In this document: positions 9,703 to 19,612 of the stretch, in pieces
Numbering within the stretch: position 1 is the first letter of the stretch
How the letters are laid out: the number at the start of each line of letters is the position of its first letter
Assembly: GCA_003427395.1 (NCBI GenBank)
Contig: BFEA01000819.1
Location: 321,455-355,826, forward strand
Reading direction: 5' to 3'
Length of the DNA stretch: 34,372 bases
From: Chara braunii
Lineage: Eukaryota > Streptophyta > Charophyceae > Charales > Characeae
Notes under the pieces: model-generated
Seen by the model: the letters and a program-made list of their open reading frames with translations, nothing else
What the model was told of the DNA's origin: nothing
The model's database searches: none
Position numbers and translations under genes: made by a program

Positions 9703-10162
9703 AAGGTCGGTATAAAAAGGATAATCTAATAACTTCATTATTGTCCACGGACCCTGAAATCACAGTACTTCGGCACTGTAGGGTCGGACGGTCAAGAAAG
9801 AGTCAGGTAGTTGGTCAATCAGCTCCCAGGTGGAAATGCCGGCATCAGAGGATCTGGTCGGCTAGTTGGGTCCAGTCCAGTCCAGTCCAGTCCAGTCGGG
9901 CCCGTCCGCAGCCCAGGGTTCCAACCAAGATGCAGACAAGCAAATTCTCTAGAAATGCCAAATGCCAATAGCCCCAAGCTTGCAAGGTACCGGGTCAATC
10001 AGATCTGCAAGAACCAGGGTCTAGAAGCTGAATCGTCACATGTAAAAGCTCAGCAGCTGTTCCCATCATTCATGCATTCGGACCCTGCTTGTGGGGAAGT
10101 GCTGCTGCATGAAAGAGCAACCACGTGAAATGAAGCAGTGTGTGTCACACACACACACACAC
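9703..10162. other. Unassigned DNA with short repeats
   Basis: This stretch starts with AAGG, the element A target-site duplication. A TCCAG pentamer repeats five times at 9871-9895, and a CA run at about 10147-10162 leads into the N gap. No gene is recognised. Confidence 0.6.
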
Positions 10163-10217
10163 NNNNNNNNNNNNNNNNNNNNNNNNNNNNNNNNNNNNNN
10201 NNNNNNNNNNNNNNNNN
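10163..10217. other. Assembly gap (55 N)
   Basis: A run of 55 N lies between a CA tract and a GA tract. The true length of the compound microsatellite is unknown. Confidence 0.97.

Positions 10218-10293
<76 letters not shown>
10218..10293. repeat. (GA)n microsatellite
   Basis: This pure AG/GA run of 76 bases directly follows the N gap. Long RE-repeat frames read through it are artefacts. Confidence 0.97.
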
Positions 10294-10294
<1 letters not shown>

Positions 10295-12517
10295 ACATCT
10301 GTCTCAGAATCTCTCGACCATAACGGTGATCTGTGTCGAGTGACCACATCTGATGTAAGGGACGCTGGACCACGTTTTCAGCATTACTTATATAAAATCC
10401 GCTTTCAGTTTTTAAAAACAACGAAGACGTGATGTGCTATCAACCCTGTCCTCGACAACAGACATGCAGCATTCAATTTGTTCAGGCTAGGGAAGCTGAG
10501 AGAAATGTCGGACATACCTGCCCCTCAATGTGGTTCAAGTCATCCCCGAAGACGGCAACCAATCTCTGCCATATCAGGAAACATGCATCGATAATTTGAT
10601 ACAGTAAATGGTGAGGAATGCAGGCAATTTACAAGCACAATAAGCGCCGCATTTATTGCACCATACTGAATACAGCGCATAGGAAACTTTCCTTTTAACC
10701 GGTTTTATTGGTCAGATAGGCTTTGGCGGCCGACTGTTCGTAACAAGTCTTGGCGAGGCCCGCCTCTCAATGTACGAAAGCAGCAAAACAGAGATAGGTG
10801 GGTGGGGTTCAGAAAGGAGGAATGATGGGTCGACACGCAATAGAAAGTCGGCAGGCACGTAATCCTTCCAAGGGCAGCAATCAATGCTGTCAGGGGTCAC
10901 TGGGCGTAACTTGGGGAAGCATGGAGGAAAAGAAGCTCTGTTATGATGTTTTTAAGGGACGGTGAGCCCGGTTCTCAGCAGGTGATGCTCCCCATCTAGT
11001 AATAGAAAAGACTCAAAAGAGCACCAAAAAAAAAACAAAAACAAGGAAAAAAAAAAGAAAATAGACAGGCGGCACGGGGAGAAAGCCAAGGGAGGGGATG
11101 GGACTGGGAAATCTGTGGAAGGCAGGACGGCACACAGGTGGGAAAACAGACAGAGATGCATGATGTAGAAATAACGTTTTGTCAGACAAACATCTTTCTT
11201 TCCTTTAGGCTTTCTCATTTCTTGGTTCCGGTGAAGGAACCAGAATCACATTTCAAGACCCTGTACGCCACATCTTTGATGTGAAATCGCCTTGACATGA
11301 CAACTTTTCAATCAGCCGTCCCATCTGAGTCCAACGATGTGTTTCCCTGTGCTGGTGTAGCCTATCTGATCCCACCGCGGACTTGCTTCCACTCTTCATC
11401 TTCCTTCTCCCTTTCTACCTTGTCCTCACTTCACATTTTATCGATCTGAACTGTGGACGAAGTGTGCCCCTACGGCCTACCCTACGGGCCAGCCCTGGGA
11501 CTTGGGACTTGTCGGGACCCTGGGACCGGGACTGGGTGTCTGCAGCGTGAATCTTTTCACAATGCCTCTCATGCCCCTCAGATGCATCTCACTCATTGCA
11601 ATACCAGAAGTCCTTATGCTGCAAGTACATGGCCCCAGCTTTGTCGAGAAATTGTTTGCACCTACTCCGAAAAAATCGGGGCCAGCGCGCCATTGGTAAA
11701 TTTCATCAATGGCAGTGGCGTTGCGTTTTGGGCCTCCGAAACTCGCGGTGAGGGGGCTGTGGCCGATGTGTGGCTGGTTGTGTCCTGGTGGTTTAAGAGG
11801 GGGCCAAGAAGGCCAAGGCAATTGCAAGACGCGGGTTACCAACTGTGACGCCTTTTTTCGACGCCTTTTGAGAACCAGGCCCTGGGTGTTAAGGACAAGC
11901 CACGTTAGAGTGAGTACAACACCATACAAAAGGCATTTTAAGGGGGGAGGGTTGGGGTGGGGGGAGTGGGGGCTATGGCAGCAGTGATTGTGAGCGAGAC
12001 CTTTTCTCACCTGTCTGTTCTGAAATGCTCTCACCATTCTCTTATTCAAAACCTGTTGCAATTTTAAAACCATACAAGCAATACACAAATATTGGTAAAC
12101 GGTATTTTTTTTGAAAATCCCCTCAGCGTCAGTCGATTCAGCCCACTTAGACAGAAACTACCACACAATGTACACAGTACTACACACGTACTTGCCTATA
12201 CCTCCCCAACCTGAAATCAATGGAACCAAAGTACTGATGAGTCGGTGTACAACAGAACCTTTGTGCGATTGCATAACAAAACGAATTTGCGAAAGAAGAA
12301 GTGTTTCCTGTGATTTCTTGCATGTTTTTTTACAGCAAGAAGTTTAGCCCTATGTGAAATGAAGTCGTTACTCGAGATCAACAAAAGCCGTAGATTGCTC
12401 GTAGCTAAATATTAAACCCAAAGACTGCAACTGGTTAAGTATACATTATTCCGCGAGTGATGAGTTAACCTGGCCGGCGTACCCATATGCCGGAAAAATC
12501 CGTGTGACTGTCTGACG

Positions 12518-12548
<31 letters not shown>

Positions 12549-12579
12549 ATATGCAATATGAAGCGATTTGTCAAGATAG
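10294..12579. other. Intergenic DNA with dispersed-repeat fragments
   Basis: No gene is recognised. The segment 11595-11775, reversed, resembles 30100-30245. Shared blocks around TTTTTTCGGAGTAGG and GCTGGGGCC show it is a dispersed repeat. The block near 10965-11005 (GGTGATGCTCCCCA) resembles 15775-15815 (AATGATGCTCCCCA), another short repeat pair. An A-rich stretch lies at 11025-11060 and a poly-A of about 28 bases at 12519-12546. Open frames up to about 200 codons here (for example 11477-12088, minus) show no recognisable motif. Confidence 0.5.
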
Positions 12580-12588
12580 AGCTCTTCC

Positions 12589-12717
12589 ACCAGTGGTTAA
12601 CGGGGTAAACTGTGCACTCTATGGAATGATACAATTTTTGGTTAAAAAGGCCTTCTGGTTTTCTTATAAATAGCATTAAAAAACCGCGATATTTTGGGTC
12701 TCCGTAAACCGCCTCTC
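12589..12717. mobile_element. MITE copy 2 (short form)
   Basis: This is a 129-bp element between a perfect 9-bp direct repeat, AGCTCTTCC (12580-12588 and 12718-12726). The left end is ACCAGTGGTTAACGGGG. The right end reverse-complemented is GAGAGGCGGTTTACGGAG. Internal blocks (GTGCACTCTATGG, GGTTAAAAAGGCC, TTTTCTTATAAATAG) match copies 1 and 3. It lacks the poly-T core of copy 1. Confidence 0.82.
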
Positions 12718-13600
12718 AGCTCTTCCTAACCAAATACGTTACAAATATAGTAATATACTCTCAAATAAGCCAAATTAGCCAAATTACCAAGAAATAGTTG
12801 CAAGACAAGAGAGAGAAATCAATGTATTTTGATAAAGATGATCTCATAACTTCTCGTTCCACATATAAATTATTGCGTGTATCGAGGAGTCGTCGGTGAA
12901 TTAGCATCCGGACGTGCTTTATATGGCATAAAGAAGTGTAGTTGGTAGTTCTTCATAAATGTGCAATTACTTGCTGGTCTTTGGTTGCCTGTAGCCTCTC
13001 TTGTCGAGGCTGTACTGTAGGTAGGATGGATTCGTGATTTTGTTTGGCTGAGGGCTAACCGAGAGACCTACCTGTAGGGGAAATTCTTGAGGGACATATC
13101 TGTAAATTCGGGAAACACAGGCCCGTACTAACTGAAATTACCTACAGTTACCCTAGCTGCAAATAGCAGGCCCGGGCTACCCCTAGGACAGACAGGCCCT
13201 ACGGGCCTAAGCTGATAGACGGTCCTATAGCCTATAGCCGGGTAGGGAGAGGCCCTAGAGGCCGAAACTGAAACGGTACCGGTTGGTCCAGTCAGTCCGG
13301 TCTAGGTCGAGTTTAGGCTAGTGTAGGTTATAGATAGGAGGAGGACATCGGTTCGGGCCTTTTGGCAGTTGGTGCCGTGTACATCGCTGCTGTGCAACGC
13401 GTGAACTGGAAGTGGTGACAGCTTCAGCGTTGGAGAAGACGGCCATAGCTGGACCTGCGGAGTGTCAGCCATATCTGGGACTGATGCTGTACTCTGACAG
13501 CACGTGGGGCTGCCAGAGGTCCGAGCTATTACAAGTCTGCTGGAGGCGAGACAAGTTGGTGCCCTGCTGGACCCTCTTCCGGAGTAGGGTTACAGGGTGT

Positions 13601-13816
13601 GTGGCGCTGCAGCCATAGCTGCAGTTTCTTCCTCAGAGATCATCTTGTCAGGAGAGGTGGCGCTGCTGCAAACTTCCACCCGGGAAGTCATTCGGCACTT
13701 CATCATCATCAGACACTGTGGCGCTTGTCTTCTTCTTCATCCTCTGAGAAGCGCTTGGCCTCAGAGGCCTGTTTCAGGGTGGCGCTTCCCTCTGGAGGCA
13801 GTATCTGGGTGGCGCT
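13601..13816 (+). repeat. Degenerate GTGGCGCT-containing tandem repeat
   Basis: The octamer GTGGCGCT occurs at 13601, 13657, 13718, 13779 and 13809. The spacings are 56, 61, 61 and 30. Sequence between the octamers is only weakly alike, so this is either an old ~60-bp tandem repeat or a set of short-motif sites. Confidence 0.5.
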
Positions 13817-14677
13817 TGATGTTTCAGGGACTCAGGGGTGTTATTAGCGGTTACTCAGGGTTGGGGAGTGAAGCGCTGCTCATTTCTGAGCAGCGCACCA
13901 TAGTTCTGGGTTTATTCTGACAATTCGAGACTTTAATAAACAATGTCGATACTGGGTTTGAACTATCTTTGCTTCATTGCGTTTTGGATGTGATATACTC
14001 GGCTTTCCTTTGTGACTGGTTGTGAGGATTCTGTGGAGCGAATTGCACTGTCAGTGCTTTCTATCATATCGCATGGTCAAGTCTTTCACTGTGTTTACCT
14101 CCCCCTGTGCGGTGTGATACTCCCATCCTCTCCCCTTCCTTCTGTGTGTGTATGGACATACTTGGAAGTCTATGTGTGCGAATGTTGGTCAACTGACAAC
14201 AGACAACCAGGTTCATAACAAATGGATGTGTTATGGGCATATTGATCTTAAAGGACCAGTAAAACTGCCGTACAACAGCCTCCAGCGAGGCCCCCACAAG
14301 TTTTGGAGGGCAGTAACACAACAAAGGCCGCTGAACAAATTCATCAACGGCGGCCCAAAGGCCGCCTGGTCCCCGAAAAATGGGGTATAGGACCTATAGG
14401 ACCTATAGGTTATATTTCCACTTAGGACTCCAGCCTGAAAGGTCGTGGCAGTTTAATGAAAAAGAAAAAGAAGCTCAGAAAGGCCGAGAAAGCCAAATAG
14501 TCTGTGATTCTTTTCAACGAATGAATTTTTTTTGGGCAAAATAAAAAAGGGTTCCCCCCCTCTGAGGGGAAGGAAGAAAACCGGGTTTTCGGTTTTGACT
14601 CTCGAGGGCTCCCTCCCCGCTTTAGTTGATACCATGATTTCCCATTTGGGAGTTTGACAGTTTGTTTCATTTCTTTT

Positions 14678-14750
14678 GCCTTTTTTTTCTGGGCACATCC
14701 CAGACCCCTGCTGTTGCCTTTTTTTTCTGGACACATCCCAGACCCCTGGA
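14678..14750. repeat. 38-bp tandem duplication
   Basis: Two adjacent copies of a unit beginning GCCTTTTTTTTCTGG and ending CAGACCCCTG start at 14678 and 14716, with one or two mismatches. Confidence 0.85.
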
Positions 14751-15176
14751 TACGTTCCCGGGCCCTCAGCGTCAAGTTTTGCCGTTCGCCCGTAGATGTT
14801 GCTGGGACGTTTGAACCCACTTAAAGTGAGTAGGTAGGGTAGGTAGGGTAGGTAGTCTGGAGGTAGTCTGGAGGTAGGGAAGCTCTGATCCTGACCGAGT
14901 TTCTTTGAAGTACAGTTTGGTCGTGTTTCAAACGGGTGTGCCTAGGTTTCGGTACGTAAAGAAATTAGCTCAGCAAAAATAAGAGAGGGGATACCACCTA
15001 CTCACTTTTCTGGGGCGTTTAGTGCATTTGCTCTCCGTGGCAACAGGGACGTGCTGGATATGTGAAATCTCTGCCGCAGCAGCCATAGCATTCAATAGGA
15101 GTGAAGCTGACGCAGTGCTGGAAATGGATAGGTAACAAGTCACCGCAGCCATAGCAATTAAGACCTACGAGGTTCA

Positions 15177-15258
15177 GTCCTTCGGGACATCCGTTAAATA
15201 CAGAGAAGATTAACATGGCCCCTGCGCATGGATGACACACATAAATCGAGAAATGGTC

Positions 15259-15259
<1 letters not shown>
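15177..15259 (+). pseudogene. U6 snRNA retropseudogene with poly-A tail
   Basis: The sequence aligns with spliceosomal U6 RNA from its 5' GTCC to its 3' AAATGGTCC. The ACAGAG box (TACAGAGAAGATT), CCCCTGCGCA and GATGACACACATAAATCGAG are visible. About ten bases before TACAGAGA are missing and the 5' hairpin is shortened. The catalytic AGC triad reads AAC. A 40-base poly-A (15260-15299) replaces the Pol III terminator, and the insert is bracketed by AGACCTACGAGGTTCA (15161-15176) and AGACCTATGAGGATCA (15299-15314), 14 of 16 identical. Poly-A plus a 16-bp duplication starting exactly at the U6 5' end is the signature of LINE-type retroposition of the RNA. It is not a functional gene. Confidence 0.9.
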
Positions 15260-15301
<42 letters not shown>

Positions 15302-15314
15302 CCTATGAGGATCA

Positions 15315-16235
15315 ACTGCAGCGTTGCATGTTGAAGAGTGTGGCAGGGCGCCAGCTTTGGGAAGCTTTCATCGTGCACTCTGTCAAGGGAGGGCAATTGT
15401 TGATTTCTTTTTTTCTTTTTTGTTTTCTTTTACTTTTTAATTTTTTGTTGCCAACCTTGCAGCAATTGTTGGTTTCTAATCAAGCGTACAGAAGGGATTA
15501 CAAGCCTGTGTTGAGTCTGTGGACTGAATCCAGCGTGCTTCTTACACGTTCTTGACATATGTATACACTACCATACAGTACACGTACAATCTGTTGAATT
15601 TTGTATCTCGAATTTTGCCCTCTGTTGAGGTTTTGGATTTTGAATCTTCCCATCCCAATGGTAGAAATGTAGATTTCACCATCTGCATTCAGCACGGGCA
15701 GTTTTTGTCCAGATACTGATTTTTCTTCTGATGTTCCTGAATTTTTTTCTGAATCATTCTGTACAAGGGGCGTTGGACCCGTTTTCCAGCAAATGATGCT
15801 CCCCACCAATAGATGGAGCCTCTCCCCAGGTGCTAGCGGTGTCTGACTTTACCAGCACCGCTGGCACTGGTGGGAGTGTTTCTGTTACTGAAAAAAAAAA
15901 AAGAAAAAAAAAAGGTTTATGGGTGTACCAACTCAGCTAGGCCTATTGGTTGGTTCATCCTGCTATTCAGCAGTGCATGGGTAGCTTTTTATCCAAAGTT
16001 CTGCTATTCACCCAACACTGCTATTCCAATGGTAACTTACTATCCTTTTCTTCCTCAGTCCTGACATCATCTTGTTTTTCATCTTCCTCTTTTCATCTGA
16101 ATATCAGTGATTTCTCTCAACCTGGCCTGGTGGCTGAATGCTACACACAACTAACTGTCCATAAACAGACCATGAGCTAAAACTTGAAAGGTTAAAACTT
16201 AAAACACCGATCGATAAATAGTAGTAGGGGCTCGC
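15315..16235. other. Unassigned intergenic DNA
   Basis: There are T-rich stretches at about 15404-15450 and an A-rich run at 15890-15914. No gene or repeat family is recognised, apart from a short block near 15775-15815 shared with about 10965-11005. Confidence 0.5.
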
Positions 16236-16566
16236 GGGGCCAGTGGCCTAGCTCAGTTGGTTGAGCACATGAGTGACATTCAGGAGGTCATGGGTTCGAT
16301 TCCCCACATCATCCATTGATTCCCCCCCCTGCGGCGCGCTTTGGGCCCACCAGCTGAGATAGTTGGTTTGGCCCCCCCGGTTGGTCTTGGTAGGGGCTGT
16401 GCAACCCTCGCATCCCCTGCCAGGAGTTGGGAGGTTAGGTACTACTCGCGACTCAGAGTAGAGTGGATAATGTGTTGTCTATCCCTTCGAGCATAGATTG
16501 AGAATTCACCTTGCAGCGACCTAGGGGTAGCTAGCGGGAGGTGTAAAAATATTGAGAGAAGAAAAT
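16236..16566 (+). mobile_element. tRNA-derived SINE, copy 1
   Basis: The 5' ~75 bases are tRNA-like, with a consensus Pol III A box TAGCTCAGTTGG (16249-16260) and a perfect B box GGTTCGATTCC (16293-16303). These are spaced as in a tRNA gene, but the cloverleaf is not closed at the acceptor stem. The body after it (CCAGCTGAGATAGTTGG, a C run, CTTGG, then TTAGGTACTACTC and GAGTGGATA) is shared with 31893-32255 in the same order. The 3' end is A-rich (GTGTAAAAATATTGAGAGAAG). A tRNA head, an unrelated body and an A-rich tail define a SINE. Target-site duplications are not clear. The parent tRNA is not identified with confidence. Confidence 0.85.
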
Positions 16567-16993
16567 AGCGTACTCAACTAGCTTTCCAGCCCGGCCCCCA
16601 CCGTGTCTGGCGCCCGGGGCGCCCGGCCTGGCAACCCCCCCGAGTAGGCACCAGGGCGCCCCTCGCACTGAGGCAGAAAAAGCCTCAATTTCTTTTTTCA
16701 CGCTGCCACCCTATTCCGAAAATGCCAACTTCCATTTTGGCGGTCGGCGCTTTTTTTGGGGGGGGGGGTCCAGCACACTCTGTTTTGTAGGTTTTTATTT
16801 TCTTGGATTTTGGTCGTTGATCTCCATTGATCGGCGGCGTGCACTGATCCAGGATTCAAATTTTAATCCTGGGGCGTGGCGCTCCCTCCTTGTGCCCCTC
16901 CATAACCTCGCCCCCTCCTTCCTCCCTTCTCCCTCCTCCCTCCCTCCTCTGACGTGGCGCTCCTCCGTCCTCTGTCCCTCCTCTGACGTGGTG
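16567..16993. other. GC-rich and CT-rich DNA forming the target of element B
   Basis: No gene is recognised. There is a GC-rich patch at 16588-16665 and a G run at 16758-16768. From about 16905 a CT-rich minisatellite has units ending CTCTGACGTGG. The array continues on the other side of element B (26783-26852), so B inserted into it. GGTG at 16990-16993 is the likely target-site duplication. Confidence 0.6.
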
Positions 16994-17992
16994 TGCGAGG
17001 AATGAGCCCTCGCGGGCCCTTGTCAAGCATGCACATGTTCTGGGCAAAGGCCCTCAGCAAGCCAAGTGCCCGCCCTAAGTGAAGGCTGGCCTGAATATTC
17101 ACTAAAGGCCAAAATTCGACATTTTCATATGTGGGTACTCAGGCTGTTGCAGCCTGCCAGTTGGTTGAGTGGACGCGTGAGCCTCCCTAAGCTGTGTCGT
17201 ACAGTTTGGCCCAGGCCTTGGCAGTTGCGCCTGGGCACATACACACAATGCAGGGCCCATACATCACGAAGTGGCCACAGGCTTACCCAAAAGCAGCACT
17301 GTCGACATACATGCCCCGGGTCCTGTGCAAATGTAGCAAACGGCCCAAGTCTGGAGACTCAGGCCGTGCCCAACTGTAAAGGGCCCAGGCCCTCAACTGT
17401 AGCACTGGGCCTGGGTGCAGGCACTTGGCCCCAACCAGAAGCTACTGGAAGCTTCCAGCCAGGCCACACACAGCCAAGCAGAGGGTGCCACTTCCATATA
17501 GGAAAGCAGGCAGCCAGGGTCTGGCATTCTGGCCCACGCAGGCAATGGGGTCACGCTGCTGCATTAGAGGCTGCGTGCTGCGCTGGGGCCAGAGCGCATG
17601 CGGGCGCGTGTGAGGTGAAGAGGTGTGCTGCTGGGCAGTGGAGCGCTAGCAGCCATAGCCGGGCTGCAGGGCGCTAGGGGATGAGTGGGCGATCGGTGGT
17701 CTTCAGGAAGGAGGCAAGTGTGGGTGGACAGGGCCTGATGAGGGGAGATGAGATACGTACCTGGTACATGAGAGAGGTCGGCTATGGTGTTGACGTCATG
17801 TACATTGGTCTTCGAGAGCCGAAGTGAGCCTGTCGCGAGGGCTTGAACATTGGCTCATTACTTCATTGTAATGCTCTTATTTGGATGGAATCTCGGTGCA
17901 TTTGTGCTCTCTGCTTGTACACGACTACTTGGACATCTGTGTGATTTTGCAACTTGGCTTTCTGTATATCGTTCCCACTCATATTCCTTGCA
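16994..17992 (+). repeat. 5' LTR of chromovirus B
   Basis: This 999-bp LTR starts TGCGAGGAATGAGCCC and ends ATATTCCTTGCA. It is repeated at 25683-26782. Its start (TGCGAGG), an internal GTGCCCGCCCTAAGTGAAGG block and its U5 resemble the LTR of element A. The 203-codon frame at 17066-17677 is inside the LTR and is also disrupted in the other copy, so it is not a gene. Confidence 0.93.
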
Positions 17993-17995
17993 ATT

Positions 17996-18007
17996 TGGTA
18001 TCAGAGC
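17996..18007 (+). promoter_or_regulatory. tRNA primer-binding site of chromovirus B
   Basis: TGGTATCAGAGC matches perfectly the plant initiator-Met tRNA primer site and starts three bases after the LTR's final CA. Complementarity is weaker further on (TGGTTCGAG). Confidence 0.92.
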
Positions 18008-18933
18008 TGGTTCGAGATCGCCGCTTACCGAGCGCTGGCGACATTGTTACTTGGTGCACTGACGATGTTTCTGTGCAGTAAGGATACTTTGGCTCAGGCG
18101 TGATATACTGCATTGCGTTGTGGGTGGTACCGAGGCTATGACCGGTCTTCGAAATGCACATCGGCTCAATTGGCGAGAAATCTGTGGTTGGGGGCAGCTA
18201 TCTCCAGGTACGTTGTTCCCTTACCTTACCTACCCTCTCAATCTCTTCTTACCGTGAGGAAGTGAGTCCAACCTTGAGTGTCCTCTCTTTTGTGAGCGCT
18301 CTACCTTGAGAGACGACATTCTTCCCGGTCGCGCATCTGGCAGGAGAGGGCGGTGACTCTGAAAGGCCCTGGTCGAAGCACGGGTCACAGTCACCATGCC
18401 AACCCATGGGAGTAGTACAAACAGGTCATGCTGCATTGTCCTTTGAAGGCTCTTTGCTGCACTGATAGAAGGGGTGTGCGGACTGACCAGTCCTTTGCAG
18501 ACGCTATCGAGACCGTCTATAAATATTTCTGGTGGGGGTCTGAACTGTCCACTGGCTGTGATCGTCATCCTGATTGTGACGTTAAATAATTTCTAAGGAC
18601 CGTGGGGGTTGTCCTTAAAACCTAGGTTACCAGTCATCCGATGGCCGGACGTCTCCCCCAACCGTCCGGTAGGGGGGTTGTCCGGGAGCCCGGACAACCA
18701 CTTTTTGGCATTTAAAAAAAAAAAAAAAAAAAAAAAATGACAGTGTTGCGCATGCCATAGAGACCCCCCATAAAAAAAATNANAATTTTNTGAGNATTTG
18801 GTGATAGGGTGCTATTTGGGGTGGGAGGGGTATAGGTGGGGATTAGAAACTTTGAAGATTTTTATCGTTTTTTCTACTATCTCAAATGAGCCAAAATTTT
18901 GGTGGCATACACCTTATGCAAGGTAGAAGCCAC

Positions 18934-18966
<33 letters not shown>

Positions 18967-19612
18967 GGCTAGGACGGACAACCCCTGTCCGATCCGGCGT
19001 CCGACTAGACGTCCGGTCGGACATCCCTGACGGTCAGGGGGGTCCCGGACGTCTGGTAAAACAACCTAGACTAAAACTGCCTCTTGATCAGCGAGATGAG
19101 TCAGACGTAAGGCTCGTTGCACGCGAGGATAAACAACGTGCAGTTCTGGTCATAAGCATACGCCTTGGGCACAGGGGTGGGCCTCTAATGCACACCTTAG
19201 ACACTGCTGCTTGATGATGGCTACAGGCACATTGGATACAGGGGACGAATATTCCAATTGAGACTCAACTGTCAGACACAACTATACCCATTGTGCATAC
19301 ATCTGCTCACTTAGTTTATTTTTATTTTGACTAGTTGGTTGACAGACTGCTAACACCTTACAGACAGCCTAGATTAGGACTGTAATGTTCTACCATAGTC
19401 AGTTCTTCTCAAAGCTTCTGTAACTAATCAAGGTAGATCTAGACTATGTGTACAGCCTTTGTAAATGTTGTTGATACTGCTTGAACGGTAGTCTAGGTAA
19501 CTCACTGGATATTATATTATTATTTTAATTTTATTTATTTTTAGAACTGGTCAGACGCATGCTGTGGTAGTTTCCAGAGTGGATACTAGTGCAGACAGCG
19601 TTTGCCTCGCCA
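18008..19612 (+). other. 5' leader of chromovirus B (with nested insert)
   Basis: This non-coding stretch lies between the PBS and the gag ATG. The first ~350 bases share blocks with the leader of element A, including GAGGAAGTGAG, GTCCTCTC and GAGACGACATTCTTC. The leader is longer than in A because of the insert at 18630-19056 and other sequence with no A counterpart. No coding region is seen. Confidence 0.6.
18630..19056. mobile_element. 427-bp inverted-repeat DNA element nested in the leader of B
   Basis: The left end reads CCAGTCATCCGATGGCCGGA and the right end, reverse-complemented, reads CCAGACGTCCGGGACCCCC. These are imperfect terminal inverted repeats, each bordered by TA (18628-18629 and 19057-19058). 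Sub-terminal GTCCGG and GGTTGTCCG words are repeated in both orientations. The interior has poly-A (from about 18714) and poly-T (about 18939-18966) tracts facing each other and a few N (18781-18795). There is no coding capacity. TA borders suggest a Tc1/mariner-like target, but a PIF-type or other class is possible. Confidence 0.65.

Larger units (their letters stand above)
12727..15160. other. Intergenic DNA with local repeats
   Basis: No gene is recognised. Contents are a stretch rich in short GGCC/CCTA words at 13010-13330, a degenerate GTGGCGCT repeat at 13601-13816, a TTTAATAAACAATG poly-A-signal-like word at about 13931, a 38-bp tandem pair at 14678-14750 (TTTTTTTTCTGG...CATCCCAGACCCCTG) and a GTAGGTAGG-type run at 14828-14880. 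The block near 14260-14370 loosely resembles 11640-11760. Confidence 0.5.

Noticed and set aside
10050-10432. Frames with RERERE, LSLSLS or THTH repeats
   Set aside because: These are translations of the GA and CA microsatellites and of the N gap, not genes.
11477-12088. 203-codon minus-strand frame
   Set aside because: It overlaps a dispersed repeat on the same strand and shows no known motif.
14828-14880. Telomere-like GTAGGTAGGG repeats
   Set aside because: The unit is not the plant TTTAGGG repeat and the array is short and irregular.
16236-16310. Functional tRNA gene
   Set aside because: The A and B boxes are good but the acceptor stem does not close. The sequence continues into a body shared with another locus, so it is a SINE head.
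16608-16620. TGGCGCCCGGGGC resembling a retroviral primer-binding site
   Set aside because: It has no LTR end beside it and no pol downstream. It sits in a GC-rich patch with palindromic GCGCCC words, so chance is likely.
17066-17677. 203-codon open frame
   Set aside because: It lies inside the 5' LTR of element B, is low-complexity in composition, and is broken in the matching 3' LTR.
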